A stretch of DNA of 64,000 bases from Anaerolineae bacterium (GTDB lineage Bacteria; Chloroflexota; Anaerolineae; Caldilineales; Caldilineaceae): the NCBI GenBank assembly GCA_030432295.1, contig JAUIHI010000012.1:1-64000 (forward strand), written 5' to 3'. The number at the start of each line of letters is the position of its first letter. Position 1 is the stretch's first letter. Position numbers and translations under genes: made by a program. Below, one piece after another: positions 17,787-27,340 of this stretch. The notes under the pieces were generated by a model that saw only the letters and a program-made list of their open reading frames with translations, did no database searches and was not told the DNA's origin.

Positions 17787-18932
17787 CTACCCCGCCACCA
17801 CAACCTTCGACGAATCGGCCGCGCTGGCGCTGCCCCGCCGGTATTTCTCCACCAGCGCCGGGTTCAGGCGATGGCCCAGCCCCGGCTCTTGGGAGAGGAC
17901 CAGATGGCCGTCTTCGATCTTCTCTGCCGGTTGCAGCAGATCGGCCCGCCAATCCACCTCGCCCCAGGCGTATTCCAGAATGTAGAAATTAGGCCAGGTG
18001 GCCGCTACCTGCGCCGTCGCCGCGGTGGAAAGGGGACCTGCCGGGTTGTGGGGTGCGACCTGCACCTGATGCATCCGGGCCGCGGCCGCGATTTCGCTCA
18101 ATTCCAGAATGCCGCCGCAATGCTTCACATCGGGCATAATCACATCCACACAGCGCTGGGCCAGGAAGGGGCGGAAACCCTCCACGCCGAAGACACTCTC
18201 GGCGGAAGCAGTGGGCATGGGCACGGACGCGGTGATGGCAGCCAGCATCTCCGGGTGGTCGTGGGAGACCGGCTCCTCGTACCAGAAAAGATTGCAGTCG
18301 GCCAACTCCTGTCCCACAATTTTGGCGACTGACGCCTCCATCCGGCTGTGACAGTCCACGGCCAACTCGACTTCATCACCGATGGCCTTGCGCACAGCCC
18401 GCACCCGGGCCACCCCCATCTGCCAGTCGGCCAGGGGACCCGTGGCATGGCGGTAGGGATGGCGCATTTCGTCGAAGGGGGCCAGTTTGATGGCCGTAAA
18501 GCCCTGGTCCGCGGCCTGGGCCGCTGCGGTGGCAAAGCCCTCCGGTGTGCGGTTGTTGACGTGGCGGTTGATGTTGGCGTACAAGCGCAGTCGATCCCGC
18601 ACAGCGCCGCCAAAGAGGGTATGCACGGGCACGCCCAGGTGCTGGCCGAGGATGTCCCACAACGCCTGTTCCAGCCCGCTCAGCGCGGTGTTCCAGACCC
18701 GGCCGCCCTCTTTCTGGCGCAGGCTCTGGCGGATGCCGGCGATCTCCAGGGGATTTTTGCCCACCAGCCGCTGGGCAAAGACGCCGAGCGTCGCCACGCA
18801 GAGGGCATCGTTCATATTGTGGCTGGCCTCGCCGATGCCGGTGATGCCCGCGTCCGTATGCACAAGGACGTGCAGCCAGTCGCCCCGGCGGTTGACTTGC
18901 AGGACGAGGGGTTCGATGGATGTAATTTGCAT
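17787..18932 (-). CDS. Enolase-superfamily acid-sugar dehydratase (galactonate-dehydratase-like)
   Basis: A 381-aa protein with the N-terminal cap and barrel of the mandelate racemase/dehydratase group. The metal ligands are Asp193, Glu219 and Glu245. His195 in AVDCHS and His295 in APHNPAG match the general acid/base pair of D-galactonate-type dehydratases. The expected reaction is dehydration of an aldonic acid to a 2-keto-3-deoxy acid. The start at 18932 lies 2 bp after the SMP-30 gene stop, so lactonase and dehydratase are one operon and act in sequence. Confidence 0.88.
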   Translation of the reverse strand: MQITSIEPLVLQVNRRGDWLHVLVHTDAGITGIGEASHNMNDALCVATLGVFAQRLVGKNPLEIAGIRQSLRQKEGGRVWNTALSGLEQALWDILGQHLGVPVHTLFGGAVRDRLRLYANINRHVNNRTPEGFATAAAQAADQGFTAIKLAPFDEMRHPYRHATGPLADWQMGVARVRAVRKAIGDEVELAVDCHSRMEASVAKIVGQELADCNLFWYEEPVSHDHPEMLAAITASVPMPTASAESVFGVEGFRPFLAQRCVDVIMPDVKHCGGILELSEIAAAARMHQVQVAPHNPAGPLSTAATAQVAATWPNFYILEYAWGEVDWRADLLQPAEKIEDGHLVLSQEPGLGHRLNPALVEKYRRGSASAADSSKVVVAG

Positions 18933-18934
18933 GG

Positions 18935-19813
18935 CTATGCACCCACCGCTTTCCCCTGGCGATCTGTCTTGGCCCGCAGCAGATGACCTTTGATGCTGGT
19001 GACGTAGAGATCGGTCAATTCTGGCCCGCCAAAGGTGCAGTTGGTGGGGCGCTGGCAGGGCAGGGGATGGGTTTCCAGCACCCGGCCATTGGGGGCGAAG
19101 ACGTAGATCATCCCGCCTGGCCCGCTGACTTCCCAGCCTGCGGTGGCGACGATATTGCCGTCGCTGTCCAGTGTCATGCCGTCGATGCCCCGGTGGGGAT
19201 AGAAGTTGTGGAGCACTTCGTATTGCCCTACACTGCCGTCCGGGTTGACGGGATAGGCCCGCAGTTCCCGTAGTTGGCCGTCGCCGTATTTGGACTGGGC
19301 CACGTAAAGGGTCTTCTCGTCGTGGGAGAGGAGCAGGCCGTTGGGAGAGGTGGTGTCGTAAGTGACGCGCACACACTGCCAGCTTCCGTCGGCCTGAGGA
19401 TCCAGCCGCAAGACCGATTCGTGATCCAATTCCATATCGTCCCGGAAGTCGCCATAGCGAGGGTCGGTGAACCAGACGCGGCCCTGGCTGTCCACGGCCA
19501 GATCGTTGGGGCTGTTGAGCCGCTTGCCGCCATAATTGTCACCGAGGACGACGGTTTCGCCGCCGTCTGCTGGGTAGTGGACCATTCGCCGTCCGCCGCC
19601 CTCACAGGCGAAGAGACGGCCCTGGCTATCCAGCATCAGCCCGTTGGCGTTGTTCGTGCCCTCACGCCAGACGCTGATTTGGCCGCTGACCGGATCGTAG
19701 CGTAGGATTCGACTGTTGGGAATGTTGGTGTAGAGCAGACCACTGCCGTCCCAGACAGGGCCTTCGGTCAGGCCGTCCGTCGGTTCGGCAAGGATTTCAA
19801 ATGTCCAGGACAT
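18935..19813 (-). CDS. SMP-30/gluconolactonase family sugar lactonase
   Basis: A 292-aa six-bladed propeller protein. Typical segments are 'LTEGPVWDGSGLLYTNI' near the N-terminus, NSPNDLAVDSQGRVWFTD in the middle and SPNGLLLSHDEKTLYV. Family members use Glu, Asn and Asp ligands for a divalent metal and open sugar lactones. The start at 19813 has AGGAG 7 bases upstream. With the adjacent dehydratase it forms two successive steps of oxidative sugar breakdown. Confidence 0.87.
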   Translation of the reverse strand: MSWTFEILAEPTDGLTEGPVWDGSGLLYTNIPNSRILRYDPVSGQISVWREGTNNANGLMLDSQGRLFACEGGGRRMVHYPADGGETVVLGDNYGGKRLNSPNDLAVDSQGRVWFTDPRYGDFRDDMELDHESVLRLDPQADGSWQCVRVTYDTTSPNGLLLSHDEKTLYVAQSKYGDGQLRELRAYPVNPDGSVGQYEVLHNFYPHRGIDGMTLDSDGNIVATAGWEVSGPGGMIYVFAPNGRVLETHPLPCQRPTNCTFGGPELTDLYVTSIKGHLLRAKTDRQGKAVGA

Positions 19814-19945
19814 TGGGTGTCTCCTGTGGATTGAGGTGGGTAGAAACAACGGTTTTATTGTACGCCAGCCGGGGAGGAAGTTCAAACGAAGTTTGGCGGC
19901 GGTCCGATTGAATAGTCACAGACAGGGAAAGGATACACAACCAGA

Positions 19946-20845
19946 ATGACAACTGAAATATACACTGGCTTGATAGCAAAAACGTTGGAATACGGAGATG
20001 TTCGCAATAAGCCATTCCGCCTGGATGATGGGTACAACTATCTGGCCGATGGTTTTGACGAAAGTCACGTTCCCGATCTCATCCGCATTTTGGAAGACGA
20101 CGAGTTGGCTGACGGCGACCTGGATCAGCCAGCGGTGTGGGCGCAAACCCACGCTTGGCGAATTTTGGGCCAGCTACGTGCCCAAGATGCGATTGTTCCC
20201 CTGCTCAATCTGCTTCGTTATATCGATGAGCGGGGCGATGATAGGGTTGGAGAAGAGATGCCCGGTATTTTGGTCCAGATTGGGATCGATTCTTTGCAAC
20301 CGGCGGCCAATTTTCTTGCTGACACGGAGAAAGGCGTTTGGGCGCGGGTAGGCAGCGCCAGGATCGTCGAAGAGATCGGCAAAGCATATCCAGAAAGTCG
20401 TCCGCACTGCGTACAGATTGCTACACAACAACTCGAACTATTTGCCGATCAAGACGAAATTATCAATACGGCGCTGATTGACTGCCTGGCCGAGTTGAAA
20501 GCTGTCGAAGCAGCGCCGGTAATAGAGCGTGCCTTTGCAGCGGGAAAAGTAGACCTTTCCCTGCGCGGTGACTGGGAGGATGTCCAAGTTGATATGGGCT
20601 TGCTGGACGCGCGTATCACCCCCAAGCGAAATTACATCGCAGAAACTCTTTTTGGGGGTGGCAGGCTCGAAGATAGCTGGCTGGGCGGCGAGGATGAAGA
20701 CGAAGATGAGGACGAGCCGGGGAGTCCCGGTCTGCTTATATTCGGTCTGGAATCGCCAGTTGGGGTTGATCCCAAGAAAAAGAAGCGCAAACGCAAAGAT
20801 GCCCAAAAGCAGCGTAAGGCGCAACGCAGGAAGAAAAAGAAGTAG
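19946..20845 (+). CDS. HEAT-like repeat protein with acidic run and Lys/Arg tail
   Basis: A 299-aa cytosolic protein. Residues about 30-200 are alpha-helical repeats (AWRILGQLRAQDAIVPLLNL; ALIDCLAELKAVEAAPVIER) resembling HEAT or DUF1186-type arrays. Then comes an acidic run (EDEDEDEDEPG, near 247-257) and a very basic tail rich in KKKKRKRK. The layout suggests a protein- or nucleic-acid-binding scaffold. I cannot assign a function. The convergent terminator at 20909 follows. Confidence 0.7.
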   Translation: MTTEIYTGLIAKTLEYGDVRNKPFRLDDGYNYLADGFDESHVPDLIRILEDDELADGDLDQPAVWAQTHAWRILGQLRAQDAIVPLLNLLRYIDERGDDRVGEEMPGILVQIGIDSLQPAANFLADTEKGVWARVGSARIVEEIGKAYPESRPHCVQIATQQLELFADQDEIINTALIDCLAELKAVEAAPVIERAFAAGKVDLSLRGDWEDVQVDMGLLDARITPKRNYIAETLFGGGRLEDSWLGGEDEDEDEDEPGSPGLLIFGLESPVGVDPKKKKRKRKDAQKQRKAQRRKKKK

Positions 20846-20908
20846 ACGGAATTGGGGATTGGTGGGTCAAAGAATTCAGACAATTCCCCCGCAAGAAAGA
20901 TATCCAGG

Positions 20909-20951
20909 CAAAAAGAGAGGCTTCCCGTACGTCGGGAAGCCTCTCTTTTTG
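20909..20951. terminator. Bidirectional intrinsic terminator
   Basis: A 19-bp perfect stem: CAAAAAGAGAGGCTTCCCG, loop TACGT, then the exact complement ending CTCTCTTTTTG. It sits between the convergent HEAT-like (+) and DUF1328 (-) genes. The lower stem is identical to the terminators at 1415 and 22496. Confidence 0.88.
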
Positions 20952-20999
20952 TTCGGAGAAAGTGGACAGGGGGAAGTCCACTCCCCCAATAATCACTCC

Positions 21000-21164
21000 T
21001 TATGTGACGACTTTGCGCCCAAAGAAAAGGGAAGCGACAAAGAGCACCACAAACACCCAGAAAAGCAGCTTGGCGATGCCTGCCGCGGCTCCGGCAATTC
21101 CGCCAAAGCCAAGCACAGCAGCGATCAGTGCGACTACGAAAAAGATGACTGCCCAGCGTAACAT
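21000..21164 (-). CDS. DUF1328 small membrane protein
   Basis: A 54-aa protein with two hydrophobic segments ([20 protein letters not shown] and [17 protein letters not shown]). The composition and length match the YtjA-like DUF1328 family. Members are common beside stress genes; the function is unknown. The start at 21164 has GGAGG 6 bases upstream. A longer frame to 21218 lacks support. It diverges from the MscS gene across about 260 bases. Confidence 0.85.
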   Translation of the reverse strand: MLRWAVIFFVVALIAAVLGFGGIAGAAAGIAKLLFWVFVVLFVASLFFGRKVVT

Positions 21165-21244
21165 TTTGAACCTCCAGTTCTGAATCAGTGAATATTCGGA
21201 TGGTTTCGGTCCTGCCAAACTTCTGCCTATAGCCTAGACCGGTT

Positions 21245-21385
21245 GGTTCTATTCCTCAACGGTGTGCCGGACAGTTCACCGCTGGCAATCGAGGCCAAGC
21301 CGACCTGTCGCTCCCGACAGGGGAAACCTGCGCGATACGCCATTGTAAGCAGGGGGGTGAACCGCTACGCTTAATCTGCTCACTT
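21245..21385 (+). promoter_or_regulatory. Structured leader upstream of the MscS gene (possible RNA element)
   Basis: The gap between the DUF1328 and MscS genes contains a short hairpin (CCTGTCGCTCCCGACAGG) and the strings GGGGAAACC, GGGGGGTGAACCG and CGCTTAATCTG. These recall segments of the c-di-AMP (ydaO/yuaA) riboswitch, a regulator of osmotic-stress genes. The order and the missing 3' core do not match well, so I list it only as a candidate structured leader. Confidence 0.25.
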
Positions 21386-21424
21386 CACTTATCATCCGAT
21401 TTATCCCAATAGAAGGAGAACGAG

Positions 21425-22444
21425 ATGCAAGCGTATCTATCAGAAATTTTCGCAAGTGCCAATAGAATTGGCTCTCAGTTGATTGCCCGTATCCCCTATA
21501 TCCTCCTGGGGTTACTGGTCATTATCCTATTCCTCTTCATCGCAGGCTCAGTCCAGTCGCTGGTCGAAAAGCTATTGAAGAAAGCTGGCAGACGGGACAA
21601 TGTGGCATTGGTCTTTGGACGGCTGGCCCGCTGGTCAACCGTCATTGCCGGTTTCTTGCTGGGCCTGATGGTGGTCCTGCCCGGTTTTTCTCCGGCAGAG
21701 CTATTGGCCTCTCTGGGAATCGCCAGTGTTGCGATTGGTTTCGCCTTCAAAGACATCCTGCAAAACTTCCTGGCCGGTATGCTCTTGCTGCTCACTGCGC
21801 CGATTGAAGAAGGGGACCAGATCGTAGTCAGCGGCCACGAAGGCACAATTGAAAACATCTACACCCGTGCCACCTACCTGCGAACTTATGACGGACGATT
21901 GGTGCTGATTCCCAATACAAAGCTCTTCACCAATCCGATCACTATCAACACAGCAACCGACCGTCGCCGCCAGGATTTCGACGTAGGCATCGGTTACGGC
22001 GACGATATGGATGGCGCAAAAAAGCAGATTCTGGAAGCGATCCAGAGCGTGCCGGATGTGCTGGAAGAACCAGCCCCGGAGGTATTGGCAACTGAATTGG
22101 CCGACTCCTCCGTTGTGCTGCGCGCCCGCTGGTGGGTGAAGCCCCAGCGCAGCAATGTGGTCCGGGTGCAAGACAAAGTGATCACAGCCATCAAGACACG
22201 CCTGGACACGGAAGGAGTCGATATGCCCTATCCTACCCAGGTCATGCTCTTCCACGATCAGACAGAAGCCACCGACGGCGACCGCAGCCGTCAACGGGAG
22301 GGCTGGCCGAAGGGTTCTGGCACTGTCCCTGAGCCACGGCCCGTTGGTTCTGTCAAGGCAGACGCAAAAGCCAATGGCAACGGTCAATCGGAGAAACAGA
22401 ATGCAGGTGGTTCGAATGGCAGAGTCAAAATGCCCGTTGCCTGA
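21425..22444 (+). CDS. Mechanosensitive channel, MscS family
   Basis: A 339-aa inner-membrane protein with three N-terminal helices. The third is the Gly/Ala-rich pore helix (LASLGIASVAIGFAFKDILQ, near residues 92-111). The MscS beta domain follows (GDQIVVSGHEGTIENI; NTKLFTNPI), then a cytoplasmic alpha/beta part. The last ~50 residues are polar and low-complexity. It opens on membrane tension to release solutes during osmotic downshock. AGAAGGAG sits just upstream of the ATG. Confidence 0.92.
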   Translation: MQAYLSEIFASANRIGSQLIARIPYILLGLLVIILFLFIAGSVQSLVEKLLKKAGRRDNVALVFGRLARWSTVIAGFLLGLMVVLPGFSPAELLASLGIASVAIGFAFKDILQNFLAGMLLLLTAPIEEGDQIVVSGHEGTIENIYTRATYLRTYDGRLVLIPNTKLFTNPITINTATDRRRQDFDVGIGYGDDMDGAKKQILEAIQSVPDVLEEPAPEVLATELADSSVVLRARWWVKPQRSNVVRVQDKVITAIKTRLDTEGVDMPYPTQVMLFHDQTEATDGDRSRQREGWPKGSGTVPEPRPVGSVKADAKANGNGQSEKQNAGGSNGRVKMPVA

Positions 22445-22495
22445 GATTCTGTCAATTCAAGAATCTTGCAGGGCCGAAGTTTCAGCCCCTCCGAG

Positions 22496-22537
22496 CAAAA
22501 AGAGAGCCGCTCCCTCACAGGAGCGGCTCTCTTTTTG
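22496..22537. terminator. Bidirectional intrinsic terminator
   Basis: Left arm CAAAAAGAGAGCCGCTCC, loop of six or seven bases, and complementary right arm ending CTCTCTTTTTG. It separates the convergent MscS (+) and YCII-domain (-) genes and shares the AAAAAGAGAG stem base with two others. Confidence 0.88.
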
Positions 22538-22583
22538 TGAGAATCTGGACACTACTCATTTCGCGTTGAGCCGCGCCCAACCG

Positions 22584-22898
22584 CTACATTTCCATCGTCT
22601 CATATACAGTAATCTGCCCGCCGCTCTGCAGATGGGGGCAGCCCTTTGCCAATTCCACAGCCGCGTCGTGAGAGTCGGCGCTGATGACAGAGTAACCCGT
22701 ATTGCGCGTCCCAACCGGGCCGTCGCTCACGCTGCCATCAGGCGAGATATTCTTGGCGTTCGTAAAGGGGTTGCCGCCGTCCACCAGGGCTGCGCCCAGA
22801 CTGCCCATCCATGCCCCCCACGCCGCTATCACTTTTGCTCCTTCTTCCTCGCTCGCAGGCATTCCACCACCGCTGTAGAGCAAAACATACTTTGCCAT
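22584..22898 (-). CDS. YCII-related domain protein
   Basis: A 104-aa ferredoxin-like protein (MAKYVLLYSGGG, ALVDGGNPFT, GYSVISADSHDAAVELAKGC, VYETMEM) of the YCII/DGPF group. The domain is widespread, sometimes beside ECF sigma factors; the biochemical role is unclear. The start at 22898 has GAGGAG upstream. A longer frame to 23018 is unsupported. Confidence 0.8.
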   Translation of the reverse strand: MAKYVLLYSGGGMPASEEEGAKVIAAWGAWMGSLGAALVDGGNPFTNAKNISPDGSVSDGPVGTRNTGYSVISADSHDAAVELAKGCPHLQSGGQITVYETMEM

Positions 22899-23071
22899 CT
22901 TTGTCTCTCCTCGAAACTTGTGGTTATAAGCGCTCAGTTGCGCCCATCTGTGAATACGACGAATGGGGGAGATGAAAATCGACAGCAATGAACAGTCAAT
23001 TTGAGAATCCGTAGCCACAGCATTCGGGGATGGAACGAAGGCAGATGAAGTCAGCCACTCACCTGCTCAAC

Positions 23072-23107
23072 AAAAAAGTCCGTCACCAGCATTGGTGACG
23101 GACTTTT
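23072..23107 (-). terminator. Intrinsic terminator of tRNA-Asn
   Basis: A stem of AAAAGTCCGTCACCA and its complement with a short loop, followed on the minus strand by a run of T. It lies 8 bases past the tRNA 3' end. Confidence 0.8.
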
Positions 23108-23114
23108 CTCAGGC

Positions 23115-23186
23115 TCCTCGACTTGGACTCGAACCAAGAACCCTGCGGTTAACAGCCGCATGCTCTGCCAATTGAGCTATCGAGGA
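23115..23186 (-). tRNA. tRNA-Asn (GTT)
   Basis: A 72-base cloverleaf on the minus strand. The acceptor stem is TCCTCGA paired with TCGAGGA. The D arm contains AGCTCAATTGGCAGAGC, the anticodon loop is CTGTTAA (anticodon GTT), and the T arm contains GGTTCGAGTCC. CCA is not encoded. It is flanked by its own promoter and terminator, so it is transcribed independently of rpoD. Confidence 0.95.
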
Positions 23187-23204
23187 TCGGCGTTTGCGCT
23201 GTCT

Positions 23205-23232
23205 AGTATACGGTTTTTGGGCGGAATGTCAA
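23205..23232 (-). promoter_or_regulatory. Sigma-70-type promoter of tRNA-Asn
   Basis: On the minus strand, TTGACA (23227-23232) and TATACT (23205-23210) are separated by 16 bases and end 18 bases before the tRNA. It lies in the short gap after the rpoD stop. Confidence 0.75.
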
Positions 23233-23238
23233 ATTCCC

Positions 23239-24543
23239 CTACCCCAAATAATCCCGCAGTTTGCGGCTGCGCAGTGGATGGCGCAGTTTACGCAGAGCTT
23301 TGGCCTCGATCTGGCGCACCCGCTCCCGGGTCACCTTGAACTCCTTGCCTACATCTTCCAGGGTGCGGCTGATACCGTCCTCCAGGCCAAAGCGCATGAT
23401 CAATACCTGGCGCTCCCGCTCGGCCAACTGGTCCAGAATCTCCCCCATCTGTTCTTTGAGCATATGCCGACTGGCCGCATCCACAGGGCCGGGCAGACTT
23501 TCGTCCTCGATAAAGTCGCCCAGATAGCTGTTCTCCTCGGAACCGACCGGTGTGTCCAAGCTGATCGGTTCCCGGCTCAGGCGTTGAATTTTCTGCACTT
23601 TGGTCGAGGCCCGTTCCAGGCTGTGTTGCAGCGCGGGGTCCAGTTCCACCCCGGCCCGCAAGGCTCTGCGGATATCCTCCACATCCTTTGGCTCCATAAA
23701 CTCCATTTCCAGGGCGATCTCTTCCGCGGTCGGCTCCCGGCCCATCTCCTGCTGCAAGCGACGCTGCACCCGTACCTGCCGGTTGATCGTCTCCACCATA
23801 TGCACAGGAATGCGGATGGTGCGGGCCTGATCAGCAATGGCCCGGCTGATGGCCTGACGGATCCACCAGGTGGCGTAGGTGCTGAATTTGAAGCCCAGAG
23901 AGTGATCGAACTTCTCCACAGCCCGCAACAGCCCTACATTGCCCTCCTGGATCAGGTCCTGAAAGTTCAGCCCCCGGCCAATATAACGCTTGGCCACACT
24001 GACTACCAGGCGCAGATTGCTCTGGGCCAACTGGTCCTGGGCCAGCTTGCCATCCCGGATAAGATGGCGCAGCCGGTCCAGTTCGTCAAAATCAATATCC
24101 TCCGGCGACCCATCCAGCACATCGCCGTCGGCGTTCAGATCTTCCAAACTCTCTGTGGCGTGCAAGCCCAGTTCAATACGCTTGGCCAGAGAAACTTCCT
24201 CTTCCCCGGTCAACAGGGCATGTCGCCCGATCTCGCGCAGATACATTCGCACCGGGTCCAGGGCCTGGCCCAGCTCGGGCACATCTTCGATCACTTTTTC
24301 TACCGGGACATATTTTTCTGCTTCGATCTCTTCTTCCAGCTTTATATCCCGGGCAATACGGGGCAGAGGCGCGCTCTCGTCGTCGTCCTCTTCTTCTTCG
24401 ATGTCCGAAAAGACATCTTCTTCCTCTTCTTTTGCTTCGCCCATGTGGATGTACTCATCCAGTTCGCTTACCTTGGACTTAGCTGCCGAAGCCCGGCCAT
24501 TGCCGGATGTTTGTCGGATCGGGCGTTTTTCACGTGTGGTCAT
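23239..24543 (-). CDS. rpoD: Primary RNA polymerase sigma factor
   Basis: A 434-aa group 1 sigma-70 factor. The acidic N-terminal part ([19 protein letters not shown]) precedes region 1.2 ([17 protein letters not shown]). Region 2 contains [26 protein letters not shown] and [13 protein letters not shown]. Region 4 ends with [20 protein letters not shown]. The ATG at 24543 is chosen, 25 bp after dnaG. An ATG at 24609 would overlap dnaG and adds residues unlike sigma factors, but cannot be excluded. It is co-transcribed with dnaG, the classical arrangement. Confidence 0.95.
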   Translation of the reverse strand: MTTREKRPIRQTSGNGRASAAKSKVSELDEYIHMGEAKEEEEDVFSDIEEEEDDDESAPLPRIARDIKLEEEIEAEKYVPVEKVIEDVPELGQALDPVRMYLREIGRHALLTGEEEVSLAKRIELGLHATESLEDLNADGDVLDGSPEDIDFDELDRLRHLIRDGKLAQDQLAQSNLRLVVSVAKRYIGRGLNFQDLIQEGNVGLLRAVEKFDHSLGFKFSTYATWWIRQAISRAIADQARTIRIPVHMVETINRQVRVQRRLQQEMGREPTAEEIALEMEFMEPKDVEDIRRALRAGVELDPALQHSLERASTKVQKIQRLSREPISLDTPVGSEENSYLGDFIEDESLPGPVDAASRHMLKEQMGEILDQLAERERQVLIMRFGLEDGISRTLEDVGKEFKVTRERVRQIEAKALRKLRHPLRSRKLRDYLG

Positions 24544-24568
24544 GCGCTGTCTCGCAGTCGAGGGATCA

Positions 24569-26626
24569 TCAGGCGATACGGACGCCTTGTTCCGTGCGGG
24601 TGACGCCATATGGCGCCCGGTTGATACTGGCCGAAACCCTGTCCAGGTGGTGCCGTTCCCGGCGGTTGCTGTTGATAGCAGTGGAAAATCCCAACAGAGC
24701 CTGTCGATCTCCGCTCTCTTGGGCGTCCTGCAATAAAAAGTTGAGTGTGCTGAATACGTCCGAGAGACGTTCGCGGCGCATCCGAAGAATGCCTTTGACC
24801 AACGCTTCCCGGATTGCTTCGGTTTCTCGTTCTGGCAAGGCCATACCCTGTAGCAACAATTCTGTCATAGCTTCATGAAGATCCACATTAAGGGATGTCT
24901 GAAACTGCTCCAAATCCCACAATTCATCCCCGGCCAGAAAATGCTTCAGGGCCGCAAATATCTCCCGGTGTTTGATGTCATCCATATCATCTACTTCCAA
25001 GGGCGGAATCTCCAATTTCTCCATCACCTCGGAAAGCCATATCAGCAGATTCGGCTCGATCAGCAGCATCGCCAGCACATAACGCTCCAAACGGGTCTCC
25101 GGGTCCACAAGGGTAGGCACTTTGGCCTCTGGGCCAGGAGTTTGGATCTGTCGCCTCTGGCTGCCATTCTGCACCGGGCCGGGGACTGGTTCTGGGGCTG
25201 GTTCTGCTCCCGATGGTGTCGGGCTGGCCGGTTCGTTGCTCTGCGCTGGCTGACCCGGCTGTCTGGTTGTGGATCGTCGGTGGCTGGCCGAGCGCCCGGC
25301 TGCCTGGACCCGATGGGCGATAGTCTGTTCGTCGATCTGCACCAGACGGCTGAGCAGTTGGGTGTAGTGCTCCCGCTCGATCTCATCGCCCAACTCGGCG
25401 ATCAGTGGAGCCAGTTCACCCACAGCCTGTCCCTTGCCCTGGGCGCTGTCCAGATCGGTCTGGGCGGTGATCACACTGATATAGTAGTCGACTAGCGGCT
25501 GGGCATTCTTGACCAGCTCCCGCCAGAGGTCCGCGTCCTGCCGGACAATGTCGTCCGGGTCCCGGCCTGTGGGCAGGGCCACGATGCGCAGATCCGCTAC
25601 CAGCCGATCTTCCAGCCGCACCCGGCCATTGGGAGCGATCACCGGTTTGCTCACCCGTTGCAGGGCTTGCCGGGCCTGGTTCAGCCCCCGGATGGTGGCC
25701 TGCTGGCCCGCGTTGTCCGCGTCCAGGGCCAGCACAAAGTTGTTGGTGTAGCGTTGCAACTGGCGCAACTGTTCTTCGGTGATGGCCGTGCCCATACAGG
25801 CCACTACATTGCCAAAACCAAATTGTTGGGCCGCAATCACATCCATATAGCCTTCCACAATCACCACCGCATCCGCATCCCGAATGGCCCGATAGGCTTT
25901 GTCGAAACCGTAGATGACGGAGGACTTGTGGAAGAGGGGCGTATCGGCTGTGTTGAGATATTTGGGAACCGAATCGTCCAGCACCCGTCCGCCGAAACCG
26001 ATGATACGTCCCTGCCGGTCGCAGATGGGAATCATCAGCCGGTTGCGAAAGGCGTCGTAGTAGCTGTCCCGCTCCTCGTTATATTTCAGCAATCCGGCTT
26101 TGTGTTGCCAGGCATAGTCATAGCCCTGGCCAGCCAGATGATCGCGCAGAGTGTCCCAACTCTCCGGGGCAAAGCCAAGCTGGAACGATTCAGCCACACT
26201 GGCATCGATGCCGCGCTTGCGCAGATAGTCCCGGGCCGCCTGGGCCGAGGGATGACGGTGTAACAGATTACGGAAAAAGTGGGCGGCCTGGGCGTTGACG
26301 TCGTAAAGCCGTTCCCGCTCTTTGCTGCTGTCGTCTTCGTCCGGCTGGACAAGCTCCACCCCGGCTTCGGCGGCAAGTATCTGGAGAGCGTCGCGAAAAT
26401 CGACATTCTCCTTCTTCATTATAAATGAAAAGATGTCGCCGCCTTCGCCGCAAGCGCCAAAACAGTACCAGGTGCCCCGATCTGGGGTGACGACGAAGCT
26501 AGGGGTGCGTTCTTCGTGAAAGGGGCAACACGCCTTATACGAACGTCCGGCGCGTTTTAAGGGCACATAGCGGGAGACAAGATCGACAATATCGATGCGG
26601 GCCTTGATATCATCTATAACACTCAT
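24569..26626 (-). CDS. dnaG: DNA primase
   Basis: A 685-aa protein that makes RNA primers for replication. The N-terminal zinc module reads [12 protein letters not shown] (Cys34, His37) and [11 protein letters not shown] (Cys55, Cys59). The last pair is spaced CxxxC rather than the common CxxC. The catalytic TOPRIM core shows [11 protein letters not shown] and ALDADNAG. A Pro/Ser-rich linker near residues 445-500 precedes a C-terminal helicase-binding domain. GGAG precedes the ATG, and a consensus promoter lies 60 bp upstream. Confidence 0.95.
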   Translation of the reverse strand: MSVIDDIKARIDIVDLVSRYVPLKRAGRSYKACCPFHEERTPSFVVTPDRGTWYCFGACGEGGDIFSFIMKKENVDFRDALQILAAEAGVELVQPDEDDSSKERERLYDVNAQAAHFFRNLLHRHPSAQAARDYLRKRGIDASVAESFQLGFAPESWDTLRDHLAGQGYDYAWQHKAGLLKYNEERDSYYDAFRNRLMIPICDRQGRIIGFGGRVLDDSVPKYLNTADTPLFHKSSVIYGFDKAYRAIRDADAVVIVEGYMDVIAAQQFGFGNVVACMGTAITEEQLRQLQRYTNNFVLALDADNAGQQATIRGLNQARQALQRVSKPVIAPNGRVRLEDRLVADLRIVALPTGRDPDDIVRQDADLWRELVKNAQPLVDYYISVITAQTDLDSAQGKGQAVGELAPLIAELGDEIEREHYTQLLSRLVQIDEQTIAHRVQAAGRSASHRRSTTRQPGQPAQSNEPASPTPSGAEPAPEPVPGPVQNGSQRRQIQTPGPEAKVPTLVDPETRLERYVLAMLLIEPNLLIWLSEVMEKLEIPPLEVDDMDDIKHREIFAALKHFLAGDELWDLEQFQTSLNVDLHEAMTELLLQGMALPERETEAIREALVKGILRMRRERLSDVFSTLNFLLQDAQESGDRQALLGFSTAINSNRRERHHLDRVSASINRAPYGVTRTEQGVRIA

Positions 26627-26685
26627 TCTGCTCCTTCAATATCAACACCAGCAGTTAGACACCAGTGCGCAGAACGGCTGGGGGC

Positions 26686-26714
26686 ATTATAACGAGACAT
26701 ACGAGGCGTGTCAA
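26686..26714 (-). promoter_or_regulatory. Consensus sigma-70 promoter of the dnaG-rpoD operon
   Basis: On the minus strand a perfect TTGACA (26709-26714), a 17-base spacer and a perfect TATAAT (26686-26691) stand 60 bases before the dnaG start. This is the strongest promoter match I found in the window. Confidence 0.88.
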
Positions 26715-26730
26715 AGCGCAAAAAGATCGC

Positions 26731-27129
26731 TCAACTCCGCCCCATCTCTGCAAGCACGTGGGGATAGGCCGCCTCGGCTTCGCGAAAGAGGTCTGTCAAT
26801 TTCATCGCCCGCAGCATATTCCCCTTCATCTGAATCTGACCGCTAAAGAAAGCGGTCTTCAGTTCCGTCTGCCCCAGCCAGATTTTATGCAGCAGATCCG
26901 CGTCCATCGCCAACTCTAAATCGGCAGCGCCGGGCCGGGTCCCAAAAAAGACCTCCAGGGGCGGCTGACGACCGTCCAGCAGCACTTCCGCCTCTGGCCC
27001 GGAAAAGCGCATCCGGATCACCAGATTGCTGCTGGTAAAGGCCGTGATGTGCTCCGGCTCCTGGTTCACCCGGTCAAAGACTTCTTTGAGTACGGCATAC
27101 AATTCGTCGGCGGTGGCGTAAACGGGCAT
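26731..27129 (-). CDS. SCP2 sterol-carrier-like domain protein
   Basis: A 132-aa protein with the SCP-2 lipid-binding layout: VIRMRFSGPEAEVLLD, then DLELAMDADLLHKIWLGQTE, and FFSGQIQMKGNMLRAMKLTDLF near the C-terminus. The family binds lipids or acts as an accessory fold in a hydrophobic tunnel. Several Met codons compete for the start; 27129 gives the usual domain boundary. It ends next to the dnaG promoter. Confidence 0.78.
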   Translation of the reverse strand: MPVYATADELYAVLKEVFDRVNQEPEHITAFTSSNLVIRMRFSGPEAEVLLDGRQPPLEVFFGTRPGAADLELAMDADLLHKIWLGQTELKTAFFSGQIQMKGNMLRAMKLTDLFREAEAAYPHVLAEMGRS

Positions 27130-27340
27130 GGCTCTCAGCATTCGGTGACAGGATGGCAATCGGTGATCTCCCCGTCATTATAGAGTCTGCGGGGGGAAGC
27201 GTCAAAAGCGCGCAGACCAGCGGGTTCATCACAGCTTTCCAAATCCACGTGCCTTTCGGCCCTGGCCCAATCTGGGAAGCAGCCGGGCCAGCAATGTGGT
27301 ATACTGGTCCGGTGTGATACAGGAAGGGAAGGAGTACACA

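Noticed and set aside
23194-24603. A 469-codon plus-strand frame opposite rpoD
   Set aside because: It covers rpoD and the tRNA promoter on the wrong strand and resembles no protein; rpoD is unmistakable.
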